From NCBI GenBank assembly GCA_018678395.1, contig JAHHMJ010000473.1, positions 1-5,607 on the forward strand: 5,607 nt of DNA. The letters are read 5' to 3'. The notes under the pieces were generated by a model. It ran no database searches and had not been told where the DNA came from. It was given only the letters and a program-made list of their open reading frames with translations. How positions within the stretch are numbered: position 1 is the stretch's first letter; each line of letters starts with the position of its first letter. Origin of the DNA: Gemmatimonadota bacterium. Lineage in GTDB: Bacteria; Gemmatimonadota; Gemmatimonadetes; Longimicrobiales; Gaopeijiaceae. Shown here one piece after another: positions 1 through 5,467 of the stretch. Position numbers and translations under genes: made by a program.

Positions 1-1
1 C

Positions 2-235
2 TTCCCCCGCCCCGTTCACGTCCACGGGGGGCAGCACCGGATCCTCTCGCGGGAGGGCGGGCGGGGAGGCGTCATGCCGTGGGAGCGGGGTCTCAAGGAC
101 ACCGCGCTGCTGCTGCCGGGCGAGCGCATCCGCATGGCCGTCGAGTTCACGTACACCGGCATCTTCCTGCTGCATTGCCACAACCTCGAACACGAGGACG
201 CCGGCATGATGTCGAACTTCGAGGTGGTGGACTGA
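2..235 (+). CDS. Multicopper oxidase, C-terminal fragment (CueO/laccase-like), 5' end outside the window
   Basis: This is the last 77 residues of the third cupredoxin domain of a multicopper oxidase. These are periplasmic or secreted enzymes that oxidise Cu(I), metals or phenolics and reduce O2 to water. Near the start is RPVHVHG (codons 8-28), the place where the family has HPxHxHG with ligands to the type 1, 2 and 3 coppers. Near the end is HCHNLEHEDAGM: HCH at 173-181, His at 191-193, Met at 206-208. It gives two type 3 histidines and the Cys, His and axial Met of the type 1 site. The GLKDT stretch and the HEDAGMM ending resemble CueO and related copper-tolerance oxidases. The family is usually 450-550 residues, so most of the gene lies upstream. 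One oddity is that the first His of HPxHxH, normally a type 1 copper ligand, is Arg (CGC) here. The family call is secure; the substrate cannot be told from this piece. Confidence 0.93.
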   Translation, partial: FPRPVHVHGGQHRILSREGGRGGVMPWERGLKDTALLLPGERIRMAVEFTYTGIFLLHCHNLEHEDAGMMSNFEVVD

Positions 236-377
236 GGGGCTGACGATCGGGCGCCCCGGTCCGCCCGGTCCTTCCGGTTCGCGTACGATCGCGGCGATCC
301 CAGGCGAGAGACCGGGGTATCGTGTCTCCCGTCACCCGCGACGCCGCGGGAGTCCATTCCGACAACCTGTCGATACG

Positions 378-935
378 ATGACCGATACGGACCGAATCCT
401 CGAAGACGCGACCCTGGGTGGAGGGTGTTTCTGGTGCCTGGAGGCCGTGTATCAGGAGGTGCGCGGGGTCGCGTCCGTGGTGTCCGGGTATGCGGGGGGG
501 CATGTAAACGATCCGGACTACCGCCATGTCTGCACCGGCACGACCGGTCACGCCGAGGTCGTGCGGGTCCGGTTCGACCCCTCGATCGTCAGCTACGCCG
601 ACCTCCTGCGGGTCTTCTTCACGATCCACGATCCGACCACGCTGAATCGGCAGGGCTACGACGCGGGCACGCAGTATCGGTCGTTCATCATGACCCACTC
701 GCCGGAGCAGGCTGCGACCGCTCGCGACGTGATGAAGGAGGTGGCCGAGGCGGGGTGGTACGACGACCCGCTCGTCACCGAGGTCGTGGAGGACGGCGCG
801 TTCTACGTCGCCGAGCTCGAGCATCAGAACTACTACCGGGACAATCCGAAGCAGCGGTATTGCCAGCTGGTCGTGGCTCCGAAGGTGGCGAAGTGGCGTA
901 AGACGTTCGGCGATCGCCTCCGGCGTTCGGCGTGA
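378..935 (+). CDS. msrA: Peptide methionine-S-sulfoxide reductase MsrA
   Basis: MsrA reduces the S-epimer of methionine sulfoxide, free or in proteins, back to methionine, usually recycled by thioredoxin in the cytoplasm. The 185-aa product is full length for the compact form. It has the active-site motif GGGCFWCLEA, with catalytic Cys17 and a second Cys at 20. The conserved block VCTGTTGHAE follows (51-60), ending in the catalytic Glu60, then HDPTTLNRQGYDAGTQYRS (84-102). HQNYY is at 149-153 and QRYC ends in Cys162, a probable resolving cysteine. No signal peptide is visible. The ATG at 378 places GCFW at the usual distance from the N-terminus, although no Shine-Dalgarno is evident upstream. 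A 142-nt gap separates it from the oxidase gene, so it probably has its own promoter, which I cannot identify. Its TGA overlaps the GTG of the next gene. Confidence 0.98.
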   Translation: MTDTDRILEDATLGGGCFWCLEAVYQEVRGVASVVSGYAGGHVNDPDYRHVCTGTTGHAEVVRVRFDPSIVSYADLLRVFFTIHDPTTLNRQGYDAGTQYRSFIMTHSPEQAATARDVMKEVAEAGWYDDPLVTEVVEDGAFYVAELEHQNYYRDNPKQRYCQLVVAPKVAKWRKTFGDRLRRSA

Positions 936-1873
936 GGTCGGCGGCCACCGCCGTCGCGGGGGTTCTGAGCGTGGGTGCGGTGGCTTCGGGCGGGGCGGCG
1001 CAGGATCCGATGAGCTGGGGCGAGTTCCAGGCCATCGAGCGCGCCGAGGCCGACGCCCGCGTCCCGTGGGGTGCGAGAGAGGAGGCCTTCGGGGACTGGT
1101 ATCTGCCCGACGGCGACGGTCCGCACCCCGTGGTCGTGCTCGTCCACGGAGGCTGCTGGCAGGCGATCGCCGACCTCGGGTACGTCGGCCATCTCGGACG
1201 ACGACTGGCCAACTGGGGTTGGGCGGTGTGGACTCCCGAGTTCCGGCGCGTCGACCAGGACGACGGCGACTGGCCGGCCATTCTCGAAGATGTGGGCGCC
1301 GCGACCGACCACCTGCGATCGTCGCCGCTCGAAGCCCGTCTCGATCTCTCCACCGTGGCCGTCGTGGGACACTCGTCGGGAGGGCACCTCGCGCTCTGGC
1401 TCGCCGGGCGGCACCGCCTTCCGGAGGACGAGCCGGGGGGACCGCGGCTGCGGGGCGACCACCCGCTGCCGATCCACGGCGTGGTGGGCCTCGCGGCGAT
1501 CGCCGACCTCGAGGACTACGAGCGGCGGGGTGGAGGCGGGTGCGGACCCGAGTCGGTCGCTCGCCTGCTCGGGGGGTCCATCGAGCATCGCGGTGAGCGG
1601 CTCGAGCTCGCCTCACCGGTCGGTCGGCTGCCTCTCGGCGTTCCGCAGCTGCTGGTCACGGGCGCCCTCGACTCGACCGTGCCGGCGGCCCACGCCGAGG
1701 TCTGGGTCGCGGCCGCCGAGGCGGCGGGCGATCCGGTCCGCTTGCTCATCCCGGCCGGAGCCGGCCATTTCGAGGTCGTGGCGCCGTGGACGGACCCCTT
1801 CGGCGTCGTGGCGCCCGTTGTGCGCGCCTTTCTCGACTCCCTGAAGGTCCGACCGGAGGCGCCGTCTCCGTGA
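932..1873 (+). CDS. Exported alpha/beta hydrolase (esterase/lipase-like)
   Basis: A 313-aa serine hydrolase of the alpha/beta fold, probably exported. The first ~24 residues form a short signal peptide: Arg2, a hydrophobic Ala/Val run, then GGAAQDP as a likely cleavage region. The mature part has HGGCW (72-76) as oxyanion-hole loop. GHSSGGH (146-152) supplies nucleophile Ser148 in a GxSxG elbow. GALDSTVP (244-251) supplies Asp247 and GAGHFEVV (276-283) supplies His279, completing the triad. HGG plus GHSSGGH resembles the esterase/lipase and kynurenine-formamidase branch (COG0657-like), but no residue fixes a substrate, so no specific function is claimed. The start is a GTG sharing GTGA with the msrA stop (4-nt overlap), which implies translational coupling to msrA. 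The exported product makes a shared pathway with cytoplasmic MsrA uncertain. The C-terminus ends in a typical last helix (VVRAFLDSL) and a proline-rich tail. Confidence 0.9.
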   Translation: MRSAATAVAGVLSVGAVASGGAAQDPMSWGEFQAIERAEADARVPWGAREEAFGDWYLPDGDGPHPVVVLVHGGCWQAIADLGYVGHLGRRLANWGWAVWTPEFRRVDQDDGDWPAILEDVGAATDHLRSSPLEARLDLSTVAVVGHSSGGHLALWLAGRHRLPEDEPGGPRLRGDHPLPIHGVVGLAAIADLEDYERRGGGGCGPESVARLLGGSIEHRGERLELASPVGRLPLGVPQLLVTGALDSTVPAAHAEVWVAAAEAAGDPVRLLIPAGAGHFEVVAPWTDPFGVVAPVVRAFLDSLKVRPEAPSP

Positions 1874-1877
1874 ATTC

Positions 1878-2159
1878 CTGAGCTGGCTCTTCGCGCCGGC
1901 CTGGTTCGTCCTCTACGTCCCGATGGGCGTCGCCTCGTGGCGCGTGTGGGGCATCGGGCTCGATCAGCCCGGGGTGACCCTGGCCCTGGGCGTCTACGTG
2001 TCCACCTGTTGTTCAATGGGCTGTGGTCCGTGCTCTTCTTCGGGATCCGGCGGCCGGACTGGGGAGTGGATGATGGTGCCCTATGTCGCGTGGGTGGGCT
2101 TCGCCGCCGTCCTGAACGCGGCCATCGTCCACCTCGATCCCGGCAACACTGCTCCCTGA
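1878..2159 (+). pseudogene. tspO: Decayed tspO / tryptophan-rich sensory protein gene
   Basis: No single frame gives an intact protein, but three consecutive pieces align in order with TspO/MBR proteins (five-helix membrane proteins that bind porphyrins and cholesterol). Frame 1, about 1878-2000, encodes LSWLFAPAWFVLY and PMGVASWRVWG, matching the family's WLFGPVWTxLYxxMGxAxW block. At about 1998-2005 the match moves to another frame (+2/-1). There 2000-2065 reads HLLFNGLWSVLFFGIRRP, matching QLxLNxxWSxLFFGLRxP. At about 2063-2072 it returns to frame 1 with MMVPYVAWVGFAAVLNAAI and HLDP (2070-2150), the typical PYxxWxxFAxxLNxxI C-terminus, ending in TGA. The roughly 30 residues normally between the second and third pieces are missing. 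So are the ~45 N-terminal residues, including the first helix. Three separate lesions argue for true decay rather than one sequencing error. An ATG at 1923 opens a 78-aa frame through the wreck, but its middle is frameshifted and unlikely to fold as TspO. Confidence 0.82.
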
Positions 2160-2201
2160 AGAAGTTTTGTCTAAGCTCGCATTCGGATTTCCCGAACGTG
2201 T

Positions 2202-2238
2202 GTTGGGTGCTACTGTGTCCAGTGCGAAACACCACAAC
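2202..2238 (+). promoter_or_regulatory. Possible extended -10 promoter inside a nested inverted repeat
   Basis: The leader 2161-2250 is about 51% GC, well below its surroundings. TGCTACTGT at 2208-2216 resembles an extended -10 element (TGn plus TAnnnT). A weak -35-like TTTCCC lies 17 nt upstream at 2188-2193, which would put the start of transcription near 2222. The same stretch holds a nested inverted repeat. The outer arms are GTTGGGTG (2202-2209) and CACCACAAC (2230-2238, one bulged A). The inner arms are ACTG (2212-2215) and CAGT (2220-2223). The repeat could be an operator for the adjacent DNA-binding protein. If transcription starts further upstream, it could instead be an RNA hairpin just before the ribosome binding site. 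The pairing is visible in the sequence; both roles are inference. Confidence 0.32.
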
Positions 2239-2241
2239 TCG

Positions 2242-2248
2242 AAGGAGG
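2242..2248 (+). promoter_or_regulatory. Strong Shine-Dalgarno that sets the start at 2257
   Basis: AAGGAGG ends 8 nt before the ATG at 2257, a near-ideal ribosome binding site and the best in the window. It decides against the in-frame TTG at 2167, which would add 30 residues encoded by the promoter-like leader. Most other genes here have weak sites or start by overlap with the previous stop. Confidence 0.8.
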
Positions 2249-2256
2249 GTGCGCCT

Positions 2257-2697
2257 ATGCCCAAGCCCCCCGGCGCCCTCGTCGTAAAGTGGCGGGACCT
2301 CGCAGCATCCGGACATTCCTACGCGGAGATCGCTCGACAGTACGTCGACTACTCCGCCGATCAGGTCCGGCACTACTGCCTGGGGACGTCCGGTAAGCAT
2401 CTGCCGGGTCCGCTCCAGTCGCCCGGCCGCTGGCAAGGCCGGAACGTCTGGCTCCAGGGAGAGCGGTCTCCGCACGCCGAATTGACGATGGAGCAGGCCA
2501 AGACGGTCTTGGACGACTGGGACGAAGAACGAGACCGATGGGGAACTCCGGGATCGGAGTGGGCCCGGAAGCTCCGGGTCTCGGCCAGTACCATCCACAT
2601 GCTCCGGCGCGGTGAAACGTGGCGCCATCTGAAGCATCCGAATCAGGGGCGAAAGCCCCGGAAGAAGCGAACCGCGCGCAAGCGAGCGGGTAGCTGA
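2257..2697 (+). CDS. Small basic protein with two helix-turn-helix-like modules
   Basis: A 146-aa, strongly basic protein, probably DNA-binding; I do not recognise a named family. Module 1 (about 10-50) reads LAASGHSYAEIARQYVDYSA then a recognition-helix-like DQVRHYCLG, a resolvase/sigma-type HTH pattern. Module 2 (about 74-128) begins with AELTMEQAKTVLDDW and continues with SEWARKLRVSASTIHMLRRG and ETWRHL. The order GERSPHA-LT-x-EQ, helix, VSxSTI, RGxTWRHL is that of HTH segments beside HNH homing endonucleases and in phage proteins. No HNH or other nuclease motif is present here. The two modules end alike (GKHLPGP and WRHLKHP), suggesting an old internal duplication. Residues 128-146 are a Lys/Arg tail. 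The gene stands alone between the tspO wreck and the DUF2461 cluster, with its own low-GC leader and strong ribosome binding site, which suggests horizontal arrival. It could be a regulator, possibly of itself, or a relic of a mobile element. Confidence 0.8.
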   Translation: MPKPPGALVVKWRDLAASGHSYAEIARQYVDYSADQVRHYCLGTSGKHLPGPLQSPGRWQGRNVWLQGERSPHAELTMEQAKTVLDDWDEERDRWGTPGSEWARKLRVSASTIHMLRRGETWRHLKHPNQGRKPRKKRTARKRAGS

Positions 2698-2700
2698 CTT

Positions 2701-2736
2701 CGACCGGGGAGTGGGAGGACCGTGGCTCCCGGGTCG
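2701..2736 (+). terminator. Stem-loop after the HTH gene (possible terminator without a T-tract)
   Basis: CGACCGGGGAG (2701-2711) and CTCCCGGGTCG (2726-2736) pair at 10 of 11 positions around a 14-nt loop, starting 3 nt after the HTH gene's TGA. The stem is strong and GC-rich but followed by a C-rich run rather than T's, so it is not a classical intrinsic terminator. It may still protect the 3' end or slow polymerase. The loop contains GGGAGG and overlaps the GTG at 2722, which could otherwise start the next gene early. The pairing is seen; the function is inferred. Confidence 0.42.
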
Positions 2737-2763
2737 CGGCCTCCCTCCTCTCCCCGCCCCGCC

Positions 2764-3450
2764 ATGGTCGACGCTCCCCATTTTTCCGACGCGACCTTCG
2801 CGTTCCTCCGCGACCTGGCGGAGAACAACGATCGCGACTGGTTCAAGGCGAACAAGTCCCGGTACGAGTCGGAACTGAAGGACCCTGCCATCCGCTTCAT
2901 TCTCGCGATGGGTGAACGGCTCGATGCCCTGAGTCCGTCCCTGCGCGCCGACCCGCGCCCCGTCGGGGGATCGATGTTCCGGATCTATCGGGACGTTCGG
3001 TTCAGCAAGGACAAGTCCCCCTACAAGACCCACGTCGGCATCCAGTTCCGGCACGCGGCCGGAAAAGATGCGCACGCTCCCGGGCTGTATCTGCACATCG
3101 AGCCGGACGAGTGCTTCATGGGGCTGGGCAGCTGGCGGCCCGCCTCGCCGGCGGTGCGCGCCATTCGCGAGGCGATGGTCGAAGGTCCCGACGCGTGGCG
3201 CGCCGCGGTCGCCGCGCTCGACGAGGGCCCCCTTTCGCTGGCCGGTGACGCCCTGAAGCGCATCCCTCGGGGATTCGACAAGGAGCACCCTCTGGCCGAC
3301 GACCTGCGGCGCAAGGACTTCATCGCGACCGCCACGCTCGACCCCGCCGACATTCGACGCGCCGACCTCCCCGACCGCCTGCTCGAGCGGGCGATGGCCG
3401 GGCGTCCGCTCCTGCAGTTCCTCTGCGACGCGCTGGGCGTCGCCCGATGA
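2764..3450 (+). CDS. DUF2461 family protein (TIGR02453)
   Basis: A 228-aa full-length member of the DUF2461/TIGR02453 family, whose biochemical role is not established. The family signatures appear in order. FLRDLAENNDRDWF is at 14-27, with the KSRYE continuation. MFRIYRDVRFSKDKSPYK (71-88) is the most conserved block. GLYLHIEP is at 107-114 and GSWRP at 122-126. LKRIPRGFDKEHP (164-176) leads to LRRKDF at 181-186. No signal peptide or membrane helix is seen, so it is probably cytoplasmic. I chose the ATG at 2764 because homologues begin about 10 residues before the F..FL..L..NN motif. An in-frame GTG at 2722 has GGAGG only 3 nt away and would add a proline-rich 14-residue leader, but that site lies in the loop of the preceding hairpin. 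The stop shares ATGA with the next gene. Confidence 0.93.
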   Translation: MVDAPHFSDATFAFLRDLAENNDRDWFKANKSRYESELKDPAIRFILAMGERLDALSPSLRADPRPVGGSMFRIYRDVRFSKDKSPYKTHVGIQFRHAAGKDAHAPGLYLHIEPDECFMGLGSWRPASPAVRAIREAMVEGPDAWRAAVAALDEGPLSLAGDALKRIPRGFDKEHPLADDLRRKDFIATATLDPADIRRADLPDRLLERAMAGRPLLQFLCDALGVAR

Positions 3451-3962
3451 CCGTCGCGGACGACTTCCTGCAGGCATCGCGCCGGTTCCTGGTCGACGAG
3501 TACCCTCGCAAGATCGAGCGGGCCGTGGTCGGGATGAGCGAGGTGGATCTCTGGTGGCGTCCGAACGACGTGTCGAACTCCGTGGGCAACCTGCTGCTGC
3601 ACCTCGCCGGCAACGTCCGTCAGTGGGTGGTGCACGGTCTGGGCGGTCGTCCGGACGTCCGTCGACGGGCCGAGGAGTTCGCGCGGAACGGCGGCCTGTC
3701 GGCCGCAGAGGCGCTCACCGTCTTGCGGCACGCGACGGACGACGCCGATGCGGTGCTCGCCGGCCTGGACCCGGCGCGGCTGGAAGAGGACCTGGAGATC
3801 CAGGGGCTCGCGGTGCGGGGGCTCGATGCGCTCTATCACGTGGTCGAGCACTTCTCCATGCACACGGGCCAGATTCTCTACCTGGCCAAGATGCGTTCCG
3901 GGACCGATCTGGGCTTCTACGTGGTCGACGAAGAGGGGAAGGTCGTCGACACCCGCTGGTAG
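3447..3962 (+). CDS. DinB-like metal-binding four-helix protein (DUF1572-type)
   Basis: A 171-aa protein of the DinB/YfiT-like four-helix-bundle superfamily. Members bind a divalent metal through three histidines, and characterised ones are thiol-dependent transferases acting on bacillithiol or mycothiol. The superfamily's metal triad is visible as His52 (NLLLHLAGN) plus His135 and His139 (HVVEHFSMHTGQI). WWRPNDVSNSVGNLL (36-50) and the RRRAEEF segment (72-78) match the DUF1572-type branch. The C-terminus, SGTDLGFYVV, is also typical. It is not the E. coli DNA polymerase IV that shares the name DinB. The substrate is unknown. The ATG overlaps the DUF2461 stop by 4 nt, and the TAG shares its G with the menH GTG, so the three genes are likely co-translated. 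Confidence 0.93.
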   Translation: MTVADDFLQASRRFLVDEYPRKIERAVVGMSEVDLWWRPNDVSNSVGNLLLHLAGNVRQWVVHGLGGRPDVRRRAEEFARNGGLSAAEALTVLRHATDDADAVLAGLDPARLEEDLEIQGLAVRGLDALYHVVEHFSMHTGQILYLAKMRSGTDLGFYVVDEEGKVVDTRW

Positions 3963-4825
3963 TGGCGCGGGAAAGCGACTCCGAATCCCTCCGGGTGCCG
4001 GTGGAGGGTGGTGCCCTCCACCTCGTCGCCTGGCCTGGACCCGCTCGCGCCGCTGCGCCGCCGCTGGTGCTGCTGCACGGCTTCATGGGCTCGGTCGCGG
4101 CGTGGGGCGATCTGCCCCGACGGATGGCGGCGGACCGTCGGGTGATCGTCGTGGATCTGCCCGGACACGGTGAGAGCCACAGGCCTCGGAAACCCGAGTC
4201 CTACTCGATTCCCACGCTGGCCGCCGCGGTCGGCTCGGCCGTGTCCCAGGTGGCTCCTGGACCGGTCGACTGGCTGGGCTACTCCATGGGTGGGCGGGTG
4301 CTTCTCTCCGGGGCGTGCGACGGCCTTCTGAGTGCCCGGCGGGTGATCGCCGAGTCGAGCTCGCCCGGCATCGAGGATCCCGGCGAGCGTGACGAGCGCC
4401 TCGCGGTCGACGCGGAGCGTGCACACCTTCTCGAGACGCTCGGACTCGAAGCGTTCGTGGATCGCTGGATGGCGATGCCGCTGTTCGCCTCACAACGGAG
4501 GCTCGCGCCGCAGACCCTCGAGCGCGAGCGCCGCCGGCGCAGTGTGCACGATGCGTCGGCCCTGGCTGCGTGCCTTCGGGGGGCGAGCATCGCGCGGCAG
4601 CCGTCGTATTGGGACCGACTCGGTCCGCTCGGCCCTCGCCTGCTGGTGCTCACGGGCGGGCTCGACCCCCGCTTCGAGGCGATCGGGGATGCCGTGGTGG
4701 TTCGTTGTCCGGAGGCGCGCCGCCACATCGTCGCCGACGCGGGTCACGCGGTGCATCTGGAGGCTCCGGAAGCGTGGCTGCGAGCCGTACGCGAGCACCT
4801 CGACAGGCGTGGCGCGCCAGAGTGA
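3962..4825 (+). CDS. menH: 2-succinyl-6-hydroxy-2,4-cyclohexadiene-1-carboxylate synthase (MenH)
   Basis: MenH is an alpha/beta-hydrolase-fold lyase of classical menaquinone synthesis. It removes pyruvate from SEPHCHC to give SHCHC, the substrate of MenC. The 287-aa product has LVLLHGFMGS (35-44) as oxyanion region and VIVVDLPGHGES (61-72). GYSMGGR (106-112) holds Ser108, with the Tyr and Arg that flank it in E. coli MenH (GYSLGGR). RWMAMPLF matches the family's W..xPxF segment. LTGGLDPRF supplies Asp235 and DAGHAVHLEAP supplies His262. The LDPRF and GYSMGGR signatures favour MenH over a generic hydrolase, though no other men gene is nearby to confirm it. The GTG start at 3962 overlaps the previous TAG by one base. 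The open frame continues far upstream, but only as an out-of-frame reading of the DinB-like gene. The protein is slightly longer than E. coli MenH (252 aa). Confidence 0.87.
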   Translation: MARESDSESLRVPVEGGALHLVAWPGPARAAAPPLVLLHGFMGSVAAWGDLPRRMAADRRVIVVDLPGHGESHRPRKPESYSIPTLAAAVGSAVSQVAPGPVDWLGYSMGGRVLLSGACDGLLSARRVIAESSSPGIEDPGERDERLAVDAERAHLLETLGLEAFVDRWMAMPLFASQRRLAPQTLERERRRRSVHDASALAACLRGASIARQPSYWDRLGPLGPRLLVLTGGLDPRFEAIGDAVVVRCPEARRHIVADAGHAVHLEAPEAWLRAVREHLDRRGAPE

Positions 4826-4894
4826 AGGTCGCTGGGTGCCTGCAGCGTACGACGAAGACGAGAAGGTCGAACTCCGAAAGCGAGGAAGCCGCGG

Positions 4895-5467
4895 ATGAGG
4901 AAGGCCCTGGACGGTGTCAACGCGATCCTGCTGTTCGTCGTGGTCGGGTACGCGGTGTGGGCCTGGCCACGGTTGCCGACGGAGATTCCGGCGCATTTCG
5001 GTATCGACGGGCGGGTGGACCGATGGGCGGCCACGACACCGTTCGAGTGGTTCCTGCTCCCCGCGATCGCGGTGCTCTCGTGGCTGGGTATGATCGCGGT
5101 CGGGAAGTTCGCGACCGCGCGACCGCAGCGCATCAACCTGCCGGGCGGACAGTCGCTGGCCGACTACCCCGAGTCGGTGCACCCCGCGGTGAGGGAGCAC
5201 GTGCGCGCGTTCGTCGCTCTCGCGACGACGGAGTTGCTCGTGATCTTCGGCCTGCTCGTCCTGGCTCAGTTTCGGACCGCGACGGGTAGCGATGGCCAGC
5301 CGCTGATCCTCGCGGTGCTGGCCATCGCCGTCCTGTCGAGTCCGATCATGCTCTCGGTGTTCTTCATCGGCGTTCAGAAGGCTATTCGGACCGCAACACC
5401 CGGACCGGATCGATCCGCGCCGCTTTCCGGGCCGGGAGCCAGGATGCAGCGGCCGCCACGAGCGTGA
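4895..5467 (+). CDS. DUF1648-domain integral membrane protein
   Basis: A 190-aa inner-membrane protein with four predicted helices at about 8-24, 50-70, 106-126 and 136-160. Between the first two is PRLPTEIPAHFGIDGRVDRW (25-44), which matches the DUF1648 signature (LPxxIPxHFxxxGxxDxW). This domain also occurs in SdpI-type immunity proteins and other small membrane proteins; its function is otherwise unknown. The ATG has GAGG (4882-4885) 9 nt upstream. It follows menH by 69 nt and may be transcribed with it, but the spacing breaks the overlap pattern of the cluster. About 28 residues after the fourth helix, rich in Pro, Arg, Gly and Ala, are encoded entirely opposite the 3' end of the convergent permease gene. 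This tail is low in complexity and probably arose by loss of an earlier stop. SdpI's extra domain is absent, so an immunity role is not claimed. Confidence 0.86.
   Translation: MRKALDGVNAILLFVVVGYAVWAWPRLPTEIPAHFGIDGRVDRWAATTPFEWFLLPAIAVLSWLGMIAVGKFATARPQRINLPGGQSLADYPESVHPAVREHVRAFVALATTELLVIFGLLVLAQFRTATGSDGQPLILAVLAIAVLSSPIMLSVFFIGVQKAIRTATPGPDRSAPLSGPGARMQRPPRA

Noticed and set aside
236..257. GGGGC/GCCCC inverted repeat just after the oxidase stop, as a terminator
   Set aside because: A 5-bp stem with a 12-nt loop and no T-tract; expected by chance at this GC content.
326..352. CTCCCG/CGGGAG inverted repeat upstream of msrA, as an operator or leader hairpin
   Set aside because: A six-base arm with a 15-nt GC-rich spacer is not above chance here, and no promoter is visible to anchor it.
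371..389. Direct repeat CGATACG on both sides of the msrA ATG
   Set aside because: Seven bases, one copy within codons; likely coincidence.
147..1616. Long reverse-strand open frame of 489 codons opposite msrA and the hydrolase
   Set aside because: It is an Arg/Pro-rich shadow of high-GC coding DNA with no recognisable domain; the plus strand holds two clear enzymes.
1923..2159. 78-aa cysteine-containing open frame as a new small protein
   Set aside because: Its ends match TspO and its Cys/Ser/Gly-rich middle is the frameshifted part of the same gene, so it is better read as a pseudogene remnant.
2167..2256. TTG at 2167 as an earlier start for the HTH gene
   Set aside because: It has no ribosome binding site, and the extra codons run through the promoter-like leader and the strong Shine-Dalgarno that serves ATG 2257.
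1516..3477. Long reverse-strand open frame of 653 codons
   Set aside because: It spans the hydrolase end, the tspO wreck, the HTH gene and DUF2461 on the opposite strand, has no family motif, and is Arg/Pro/Ser-biased as expected of an antisense shadow.
3554..3961. Extension of the menH frame upstream through the DinB-like gene
   Set aside because: The added 136 residues are an out-of-frame reading of the DinB-like gene; MenH similarity begins only after the GTG at 3962.
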